NCBI GenBank assembly: GCA_965644295.1
Contig: CBFFRP010000296.1
Location: 62,001 to 126,000, forward strand
Length of the DNA stretch: 64,000 nt
Source: Paraphysomonas bandaiensis
Lineage: Eukaryota > Chrysophyceae
Direction of reading: 5' to 3'
In this document: in pieces, positions 33,497-40,980 of the stretch
Layout of the letters: every line of letters begins with the position of its first letter
Position numbering within the stretch: the stretch's first letter is position 1
Program-made: the position numbers and the translations under genes
The notes under the pieces: generated by a model
The model's database searches: none
What the model saw: only the letters and a program-made list of their open reading frames with translations
Told to the model about the DNA's origin: nothing

Positions 33497-33631
33497 CCGG
33501 AAATAAATAAACACATATTTTTTAAAGGTTTTAAATTGACACCCTTCATAAAAACAGGTACATATGCCTTAAATAGAAACCATTGTTTCACCATTCAGTC
33601 TTGCATCGAAAACTGTAACACAGTTTTTGAG

Positions 33632-34918
33632 CTAAACAGCATATACTAAACGACCAAGTAAAGCGCCAGATAGAGAGCAGCCACCCATATCCTGCAAACG
33701 AGGAGCATGACCATGATAGGGGGGAGAATGCCCACGAGGAGGGTGGTGCTTAGGAGATCCAGGACCATGACAATGATGGGGGGGAGAATGCCCACGAGGA
33801 GGGTGGTGCTTAGGAGATCCAGGACCATGACAATGATGGGGGGGAGAATGCCCACGAGGAGGGTGGTGCTTAGGAGATCCAGGGCCATGACAATGATGGG
33901 GGGGAGAATGCCCACGAGGAGGGTGGTGCTTAGGAGATCCAGGACCACGACAATGATGGGGGGGAGAATGCCCACGAGGAGGGTGGTGCTTAGGAGATCC
34001 AGGACCATGACAATGATGAGGTGGGGAATGTCCACGAGGAGGGTGGTGCTTAGGAGATCCAGGACCATGACGAAGATGAGGTGGAGAATGCCCACGAGGA
34101 GGGTGGTGCTTAGGAGATCCAGGACCATGACAATGATGAGGGGGAGAATGCCCACGAGGAGGGTGGTGCTTAGGAGATCCAGGACCATGACGAAGATGAG
34201 GTGGAGAATGTCCACGAGGAGGGTGGTGCTTAGGAGATCCAGGATCATGACAATGATGGGGAGGAGAATGCCCACGAGGAGGGTGGTGCTTAGGAGATCC
34301 AGGACCATGACGAAGATGAGGTGGGGAATGTCCACGAGGAGGGTGGTGCTTAGGAGATCCAAGACCATGACGAAGATGAGGTGGAGAATGCCCACGAGGA
34401 GGGTGGTGCTTAGGAGATCCAGGACCATGACAATGATGGGGGGGAGAATGCCCACGAGGAGGGTGGTGCTTAGGAGATCCAGGACCATGACGAAGATGAG
34501 GTGGAGAATGCCCACGAGGAGGGTGGTGCTTAGGAGATCCAGGACCATGACAATGATGGGGGGGAGAATGCCCACGAGGAGGGTGGTGCTTAGGAGATCC
34601 AGGACCATGACAATGATGAGAAAGTTTGCAGTTGTGTTCTGTCGTCTCTTTATTCTGGTCAATTGGATTCATCTTTCCAGTTACACATATGGATAGAATA
34701 CCCTTCACAGCTCCAGCTAATTTCACCACTTCTCTAAATTCTGCAGCTGAAGAGAACTGGACGATATCATTTTCATCATCTACATAGCTAAACTGAAACG
34801 AAGTGAAGTCTGGGAAGCTACTTTGAACGATTGCAATGAACCCATCAAAACTCATGTCATCAGCAGCCACAGAGCATACGCTGCTAGGGTCTTCCTCTAG
34901 ATAGAATTGCATGAACAT
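33632..34918 (-). CDS. PB1-domain protein with His/Pro 20-residue repeats
   Basis: Single exon, 428 residues, ATG at 34918. Residues about 20-85 look like a PB1 domain: an acidic OPCA-type signature 'YVDDENDIVQFSSAAEF', preceded by the FDGFIAIVQSSFPDF helix and followed by a final strand 'KGILSICV'. PB1 domains pair with other PB1 domains in signalling scaffolds. From about residue 100, fifteen 20-residue units follow (consensus GPGSPKHHPPRGHSPPH then HCH or LRH), giving about six His per unit. The C-terminal end is a unique 25-residue segment, with GGCSLSGALLGRLVYAV at the end. The His-rich array could bind metal, act as a pH-sensitive multivalent tail or form condensates; all of that is inference. 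No signal peptide is seen. I know of no described protein with this combination. Confidence 0.75.
   Translation of the reverse strand: MFMQFYLEEDPSSVCSVAADDMSFDGFIAIVQSSFPDFTSFQFSYVDDENDIVQFSSAAEFREVVKLAGAVKGILSICVTGKMNPIDQNKETTEHNCKLSHHCHGPGSPKHHPPRGHSPPHHCHGPGSPKHHPPRGHSPPHLRHGPGSPKHHPPRGHSPPHHCHGPGSPKHHPPRGHSPPHLRHGLGSPKHHPPRGHSPPHLRHGPGSPKHHPPRGHSPPHHCHDPGSPKHHPPRGHSPPHLRHGPGSPKHHPPRGHSPPHHCHGPGSPKHHPPRGHSPPHLRHGPGSPKHHPPRGHSPPHHCHGPGSPKHHPPRGHSPPHHCRGPGSPKHHPPRGHSPPHHCHGPGSPKHHPPRGHSPPHHCHGPGSPKHHPPRGHSPPHHCHGPGSPKHHPPRGHSPPYHGHAPRLQDMGGCSLSGALLGRLVYAV
33715..34620. repeat. Fifteen 60-bp coding tandem repeats
   Basis: Fifteen head-to-tail copies of 60 bp, each containing 'cacgaggagggtggtgctta'. 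Variation is confined to a few positions that alternate between two subtypes: the 'caatgatggg' and 'cgaagatgag' classes, encoding HHCH and LRH. The arrangement of subtypes suggests expansion by two-unit as well as one-unit steps. Confidence 0.95.
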
Positions 34919-35216
34919 GTTCTATTTGACCTCGCTGTCAAAATTAAGAACTGGGCTTTGTTTGCTGCGTTAGCCTATAAATCGACCTCGTCGAATTTAT
35001 ATAAGCAGCACTCGATGTGCCCAGCAGAGTAATACAGCAGACGCAGCCACTTTGAAAATAGCCAGAATACCATTCTAAGAATATTTTTGAGACCTGAAAT
35101 AATCTGTACCTGCTTAAGATATTCATAACACTTCGAAACTGAAAATATCGTGACCATTGAAGATAGAGTTGAAGGAAGGTGTTGTGTGTTGTGTGTTGTG
35201 CATGTTGTTCGGTGGG

Positions 35217-35222
35217 TATAAA
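35217..35222 (+). promoter_or_regulatory. TATA box of the cysteine protease gene
   Basis: A consensus TATAAA stands 73 bp upstream of the protease ATG, which would give a 5' UTR of roughly 45 nt. Just before it (35180-35205) is a short 'tgtgttgtgtgttgtg' repeat. The 376-bp gap between 34918 and 35295 is shared with the divergent PB1 gene. Confidence 0.5.
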
Positions 35223-35294
35223 GCGTAGTTTTACTGTTGTTACTCTGCTTCATTGCCAGTTGATATACTCCAACAGTTAACAGTATACAAAACG

Positions 35295-36308
35295 ATGAAC
35301 CGCATCCTTCTTGCTACCGGACTCGCCCTTGCTGGTGCCAATGTGCACGAACGCCACTTCTACGAGGAGAAGTTCTTCGACTGGCTCCAGGAGCACAAGG
35401 TTGAGGTGAAGAATGGTGAGGATTTCATCCACATGCTTCAGAACTTCGCCAACAATCACGACCTTATTGAGGCCACCAACTCACAGAACTTGACCTACAC
35501 TCTTGGCCACAACAAGTTCTCCCACATGAGCTTCGAGGAGTGGACCTCATACGTGAGACTTGGTCTTGGCAAGCCTAACCACCCTCCTGCTGAGTCCATC
35601 CATGAGGCCCCCGCTGATGTCAGCGCCCTTCCTTCCAGTGTTGACTGGGAATCTGCTGGTGCTGTCACACCTGTTAAGGACCAGGGAAACTGCGGCTCTT
35701 GCTGGTCTTTCTCTGCCACTGGTGCTCTTGAGGGCGCTTACGAGATCAAGTATGGCACCCTCGAGTCGTTCTCTGAGCAGGAGCTTGTGTCTTGCGACTC
35801 CAGCATCCTCGGCGACCATGGATGCAATGGTGGTTTGATGGACAACGCTTTCGACTGGGTTAAGAAGAACGGAGGTCTTTGCTCTGAGAGTGACTACCCC
35901 TATACTTCTGGCACCACTGGACAGAATGGCGACTGCAAGCCCCATGCCTCTTGCGACAACTCTAAGCTCGCTGTCAAGTCCTACACTGATGTTCAGACCA
36001 ACAGTGACTCCGCTCTTATGTCTGCTCTTGTTCAGCAGCCTGTGTCTGTTGCTATTCAGGCCAACCAGCCTGCCTTCCAGCTTTACAAGTCTGGTGTCCT
36101 CACTGGCACCTGTGGAACGAACCTCGACCACGGTGTTCTCGCTGTTGGATATGGTACCTGGACTGATGGTACCGACTACTATAAGGTGAAGAACTCCTGG
36201 AGCTCCAGCTGGGGTATGGACGGCTACGTTCTCATCGAGAGAGGTGTCTCTCAGAAGGGTGGTCAGTGCGGAATCCTCATGGGTCCTCCCAGCTACCCTA
36301 ACTTGTAA
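35295..36308 (+). CDS. Papain-family (cathepsin L-like) cysteine protease
   Basis: Single exon, 337 residues, a peptidase C1A zymogen. The ATG at 35295 begins a short hydrophobic leader (MNRILLATGLALAGANV). Residues about 25-95 are an inhibitor I29-type propeptide (FFDWLQEHKVEV; GHNKFSHMSFEEW). The mature enzyme starts near LPSSVDWESAGAVTPVKDQG. Catalytic Cys is in QGNCGSCWSF, with the oxyanion Gln in KDQGNC; catalytic His is in NLDHGVLAVGYG and Asn in VKNSWSSSWG. The GCNGGLMDNAF motif typical of cathepsin L/papain is present. All key residues are intact, so it should be an active, secreted or lysosomal endopeptidase. No granulin or other C-terminal extension. Its high G+C and C-ending codons contrast with neighbours and suggest strong expression. 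Confidence 0.96.
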   Translation: MNRILLATGLALAGANVHERHFYEEKFFDWLQEHKVEVKNGEDFIHMLQNFANNHDLIEATNSQNLTYTLGHNKFSHMSFEEWTSYVRLGLGKPNHPPAESIHEAPADVSALPSSVDWESAGAVTPVKDQGNCGSCWSFSATGALEGAYEIKYGTLESFSEQELVSCDSSILGDHGCNGGLMDNAFDWVKKNGGLCSESDYPYTSGTTGQNGDCKPHASCDNSKLAVKSYTDVQTNSDSALMSALVQQPVSVAIQANQPAFQLYKSGVLTGTCGTNLDHGVLAVGYGTWTDGTDYYKVKNSWSSSWGMDGYVLIERGVSQKGGQCGILMGPPSYPNL

Positions 36309-36632
36309 ACATGTGGTAAAATTTTGATTGAAATTCATTATCTTCAGGTTGTATACTTGTTGGAGTTTCTTGGTTTGCTATTAATGTAAACTTGCTAATA
36401 TGCTGCATTACGTAATTCAGCCATGCCTTGTTGTTTAATACTTTCGCTTGTTGCCGAAACCAGCTTTGTGTTAGTAATAAGGAGTTTCTTGTGTATACTA
36501 TTTTCGTTTGAGTAATGTTATACGGGTAGATGTATGTGTGTACAATAACTAAGCTGAGCAGAACCCAATGTATGATATGCGCGGAGTTACCACGAGGTCG
36601 CAAATATCTTATCCCCGAAGCTTTTTTTACCT
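36309..36632. other. 3' flank of the protease gene
   Basis: AT-rich 3' UTR and spacer. No gene or repeat recognised before the direct repeat that starts near 36633. Confidence 0.4.
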
Positions 36633-37500
36633 GAATTGGGCTCAACAAAAATCACCTCTATCTTAATTATTAATTATGATATCGACAGTTCCTTGTATGT
36701 GATTTCATTATTATATAACACCATTGTAGAAAAACCACAAGGAAAAGTCAACTATCAATAGCAGATCACCAAACACTCCTCCGCATAAAGTAGACGATTA
36801 TAATGATCAGGCTTGCGTAACAATTAATTGGCAATGATGATAGTACAAGCGTACAAGCGCTCTATCTTTGTAATCTGGGCTTCGAAGCTACTTCAAGAAT
36901 AGTGGTGGATAGGAGTTAGGAGTTAGGAGCAGTGGCACCCAGGCGGAGGATGGGCCTATAGTTGAGGGTCGAAGATCATAATGTTGGTGGTGCAAGCGAT
37001 ATATCTTCGTAATCTGGACTTCGAAGCAACATCAAGAATATTACGTGATACATATGATGCTAACAGTGATTTGGAGCAGTGGCACCTATAGTCGTTTCAG
37101 GGTTTGGGTCACGTAGTTTATGTCTTATCGGTTTTAGCAATAGACGTGTAAGAGTCAGAACTAATGTAGTACTGCACTTTAATTGATATCCTACTATTTA
37201 AAGCTACAAAAAGTGTAACTACTTTCGCTCTATCACTAAAAGCAAACGCAGTGAGCAAGCAGACCGTTGATATACTTGGCATCTGAATTGGGCTCAACAA
37301 AACCCACTTCTATCTTAATTATGATATCGACAGTGTTTTGTATGTGATTTCATTATAATATAACACCATTGTAGAAAAACCACAAGGAAAAGTCAACTAT
37401 CAAAAGCAGATCACCAAACACTCCTCTGCATAAAGTAGACGATCATAATGATGATAGTGCAAGCGCTCTATCTTCGTAATCTGGGCTTCGAAGCAACTTT
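36633..37500. repeat. Long direct repeats flanking an R1 piece
   Basis: A block of about 215 bp at 36633-36900 ('ctgaattgggctcaacaaaa' through 'gcagatcaccaaacactcct' to 'atctgggcttcgaagc') returns in the same orientation at 37282-37500 with about 90-95 percent identity by eye. A shorter third piece is at 36975-37040. Between the two long copies, 37120-37281 is an R1 fragment in reverse orientation. The repeat-R1-repeat layout looks like a local duplication of an R1-containing element. Confidence 0.65.
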
Positions 37501-37639
37501 TCACGTCGTGCTCATCATCAAGATTGTGTGTCTCATAACAGCACTAGTAGATGTTAAGCGTGTAATGATGCTACTTATAATGATAATAAACGCCTCATCC
37601 GACTACAACTTATCACCACAGTTATATACCTCGCAATTG

Positions 37640-37930
37640 CTATTCCCTCAGTATCCTTCTGTGGAAGGGGTACCGTTGTTGTAGCTATTACATGAATTTG
37701 AGGGTTTATTATTGTGGGTTAGCTTAGTACAGTTGTAATTCGCTAAGCTTATGTATAGATCCCACTCTGACTTTTCATTCGTTTTTTAATTTCAGTCGAG
37801 AGCATCTACTACTATACACTCTAGATAAATTAGACTTTAAGCATCATGAGGGTAAAAGCTACAATTTAATCTGCTGGAGATAAGGAGTAATATATACTTT
37901 GTTCAAATTTTAAAACTCGGACTTTTGACC
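37640..37930 (+). repeat. Dispersed repeat pair (partner at 44750-45080)
   Basis: Two diverged copies share, in order, 'cctcag..tccttctgtgg', 'gttgttgtag', 'gataaaagctacaattta' (as 'gggtaaaagctacaattta' here) and 'ttttaaaactcg'. They lie in the same orientation. No coding capacity seen; probably old non-autonomous transposon copies. Confidence 0.5.
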
Positions 37931-38029
37931 TCCTAATTTAACCGAACGTTGTATATAGTATATACACCGGTGTCAATTTTAAACCTACTAAATTATCCAT
38001 TAGTTCCTACTATAAAATTATACTTTTAG

Positions 38030-38960
38030 TAGCACAGCATTGACTGAATTACGTTATAAGAGAGATATAGCAAATTTGATGTTGTAGCACTGTGATTGAG
38101 GAACCACGTCAATCACCAACACCAACATTCTGTTCCACAAATCGCATCTTTAAGAGCTACTATATTTTCAGTTTCTTTGTATACTTGTAATCGCTACTCC
38201 TATAGTGTAGAAAAAACAAGGAGAGGGAGGGAGCGAGCCCCTTTTCTACCCCCCAACCCCCCTCAAGGTTTATAGTTTATAAATACAACTCTTCGGGTTC
38301 TATTTCTCTCTCCTTGATAGTTTCTTTTTATATTATTTACATTAATATAATTTACTTTATATATTATTTATATTCTTATGATATAATTAATTACTCTATA
38401 CATTATTTTTATCTTTATATAATATTTGTAGTCTTCTGTATATTTTATCTACATAGAATACAGAATAGCTACTAGCAATAGGCTTCAACAAGCTTCAAGT
38501 ACGCACGTAGGAGTTGGTTGTAGTTCAATACCTATTCAGCTTGGCAGATGTTCTTAATAAACTAGAAATGGCAGTTGAGCTGTATTTAGTATTTAAATTG
38601 AGTAGAATCGAACAAAATTCTTAACTTTGTAGGAATGTCTGAGAAGTTTAGTAGGCTCAGCTGCCATTTTAAGTTTACTTTAGCAAAATTTCGTTGCAAC
38701 AAATGACACTTTTTAGTTTAGTAGGAACGTGGGTTAAATTTACTAATACCAATTAATTCCAGTCAATATATTTCAGTTTCAGTACTATTATTCCTATCAT
38801 ATCTCTAGTTCATGTACTACTCTTAACCACTTCTGTACTCTTCAAGTAACGATCATAATTCATAATTCAATTACTTTAAAATACAGATTTCCATTGCTTA
38901 CAAACCGCAAAACTGCACTTTCATGACGAGGTTGTATCAACGAAATTAACTCCAACAACA
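38030..38960. mobile_element. Decayed relative of the hAT element
   Basis: Several short blocks match copy 1 at 32417-33496 in mixed orientation: 'cgtaggagttggttgtagtt' (38505) is the reverse complement of 32529-32550, 'gatgttgtagcac' (38080) matches the reverse complement of the same area, and 'ttgcttacaaaccgcaaaac' (38895) resembles 33029-33048. Order and spacing are scrambled, so this is a rearranged, very old copy. A poly-C/G tract lies at 38220-38270. Confidence 0.4.
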
Positions 38961-39183
38961 CTGCTATTGCCAAAAGTTGTTTACCTATCCCTGGTATACG
39001 TATGGCGATATACTTCTGTACCGTAGAAAGTTGTATACAAAAGTACTAAAGTCCATCATCAGAGAAAAAAATTGCTTAGGAGACGGTAGAGCTCCGATAA
39101 ATTCAATTAAGCGACACACCACAAAAGAAATACTTTGAAAAGTATACAATAAGTCAATAAGTATAAGGTAGGGCATGAGTTCT

Positions 39184-40578
39184 TTAAACCAAAGGTGAGC
39201 ACTGCGGGCACCCACCCTGCAGAACTTCGAAGGCTGCCATGCTCTCTGTTAGAGGAATTCCAGTATTTTCTAAACAATTCGTCACATCACAGCATACAGT
39301 TTGGTTTGCTGGATAGCTAACATTCTTTTCCACATCCCAAAACAAATCCGCTGGAGAAGATGCGAAATATTGAAGAGTGCTGAGAGCTTGGGCTCCGAAG
39401 TAATATGCATCAGAGAGTGAAGTATAAAAGGAATTCATGACAAAACAGTGATTTTCATCCATTGAAATGGAATTATTAACAGCAAAATTTAGCATATCCT
39501 CACACTGGTACTGCCATAGGATAGATTCATTATCGCCCAGTTCTATGGCATTCTCCTCATAGCCATACATTAGGATTTTGGCAACGTCATAAGAATTATG
39601 GTTGTTTAAGTCCCCTTCTGCGGTCAGCCAGCCATACGGGTATCTGTTGTCTCGCATATTCCTTACAGTATATAAAGTGCGATCTAAATATGGGGTGTGG
39701 CCTCTATTGTACGAGACCGTGTGAAATGTCATGCTCAAGTCGGATCCGCAAACTATTTCTTCCGTAAAGCAACTGAGAGGCTGCACCGACGGACTTTCAA
39801 AAACTATAGCAGTACGGTTAACAAATCTTTCTCCCCACATACCTGTTTTCGTGTCCTGAGCTACACTTTCTTCACCAATAAAATAATCAGAATAATAGGA
39901 CGCAAATTCATCGGTAATATTAAAACCGATTTCTTGTGAGTACTTAGAGATATATTCTCGGTAATAGCTCTTGAACACAAGCTGGTGCCATGTACCAGTT
40001 TGTCCACCAAGCTCCTCGCGATTGTTCACAGGAGGTAAGGCTTCGTTCAAAATGTCAGTAGTGAGTATAGAGTTCCAATAATCTCGCATTCGGTACCAAG
40101 ATTGTGATATGTTGTAGACGAATCGGAGTGGATACTTGGGCGGTTTATCAGCTTCCATCAGTTGCCCCAAAGGTCCTATCATATAACCAACTTTATTGAA
40201 CCAGAAATCATAACATGGACCCCAACTGCCATCAGTCTGTTGATCGCGTGCCCATGATTGATTCTTATCACTGAGGGAACTCTCTAAGTCAGCCAATCGG
40301 CGATATGCGTAATCAAAAGAGCATGTGTAGTTGATGAGGTACTTGGCGTCCTCGTAAATCTGTTGGCTGCACTCCATACCATTGTTATCAACCTGCAATG
40401 ATACAAGTTCATCATGCAGCTTGTTACTTCGTTCATAGAGCCGGTCTCGTTGATATATATAGTCACTGCCGCAGCGCACTGTGAACTGTCTGTCCATCAT
40501 CCCGTATATGTCCTCTGCAGCACTGTAACAGCACACGCTAATGAAGAGGACAGCTAATTGCAAATAAGAAAAGCACAT
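39184..40578 (-). CDS. Secreted protein of unknown function
   Basis: Single exon, 464 residues. The leader MCFSYLQLAVLFISVCCYSAA is a convincing signal peptide. The mature part is rich in Tyr, Trp, Asn and Asp with at least ten Cys and many N-glycosylation sequons (for example NYT, NQS, NIS, NIT, NRT, NES, NNS, NVS, NQT), so it is probably an extracellular or lumenal glycoprotein. 'QQTDGSWGPCYDFW' and 'TGMWGERF' recall the QxxDGSWG-type turns of alpha/alpha-toroid enzymes (terpene cyclase, alpha-macroglobulin and some polysaccharide-active families), and 'YGWLTAEGDLNNHNSYDV' looks like an active-site-like patch. I cannot assign a family with confidence. No membrane anchor. The end 'GGCPQCSPLV' is unusual. 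Confidence 0.85.
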   Translation of the reverse strand: MCFSYLQLAVLFISVCCYSAAEDIYGMMDRQFTVRCGSDYIYQRDRLYERSNKLHDELVSLQVDNNGMECSQQIYEDAKYLINYTCSFDYAYRRLADLESSLSDKNQSWARDQQTDGSWGPCYDFWFNKVGYMIGPLGQLMEADKPPKYPLRFVYNISQSWYRMRDYWNSILTTDILNEALPPVNNREELGGQTGTWHQLVFKSYYREYISKYSQEIGFNITDEFASYYSDYFIGEESVAQDTKTGMWGERFVNRTAIVFESPSVQPLSCFTEEIVCGSDLSMTFHTVSYNRGHTPYLDRTLYTVRNMRDNRYPYGWLTAEGDLNNHNSYDVAKILMYGYEENAIELGDNESILWQYQCEDMLNFAVNNSISMDENHCFVMNSFYTSLSDAYYFGAQALSTLQYFASSPADLFWDVEKNVSYPANQTVCCDVTNCLENTGIPLTESMAAFEVLQGGCPQCSPLV

Positions 40579-40980
40579 GGCACTTATGCCTTATAGGAGG
40601 GAATGAACTGAACTGATGAAGAACAACAAGAAGAGATCCGCCCACTGCCTGCCTGCCTCGTCCTGGCTGCACAAGAAGAAACAAGCACAGGCCTCAGTCG
40701 TAGGAGTGGGCGCGATACAGAACACAGAAATGCAGCATTTCTTGGATTCCTGCAATAAAAATACCACATTTCTAGATTTACATGGTACGAAGATATACAG
40801 CAGTATACATTCAAAAAGATACGCATTCTAATTGCTGATTGGTTAATTTCATTTTGGTGCAGTGTCTCTTCAAGATATCTCTCGCCTTTTCAAGATTTCA
40901 TAGTTACGGTGGCAGTTGCAACGCTTTGCAACATCTTTTGTAATCAACTAGACACCAAAATCACAAACATCGAAGTGACC
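40579..40980. promoter_or_regulatory. Divergent intergenic region
   Basis: About 400 bp between the divergent unknown secreted gene (ATG 40578, minus) and the EGF protein gene (ATG 40981, plus). It must hold both promoters; no clear TATA box is seen. An in-frame GTG at 40909 was not accepted as a start because the ATG at 40981 directly precedes a signal peptide. Confidence 0.4.

Noticed and set aside
33715-34620. CRISPR-like regular repeats
   Set aside because: The units are contiguous 60-bp coding tandem repeats without unique spacers, in a eukaryotic gene.
33646-34696. Long open frames in other phases of the His/Pro repeat, on both strands
   Set aside because: Products of the 60-bp period. 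Only the frame ending at 33632 joins the PB1 domain.
35547-36338. A 263-codon minus-strand open frame opposite the cysteine protease
   Set aside because: Antisense shadow caused by high G+C and codon bias; no domain, and the sense frame has all catalytic motifs.
38218-38275. A C/G-rich tract as a promoter or structured element
   Set aside because: No gene starts nearby and it lies inside a decayed transposon region.
40909-40980. An upstream extension of the EGF gene from a GTG codon
   Set aside because: It is not an ATG, and the ATG at 40981 immediately starts a signal peptide.
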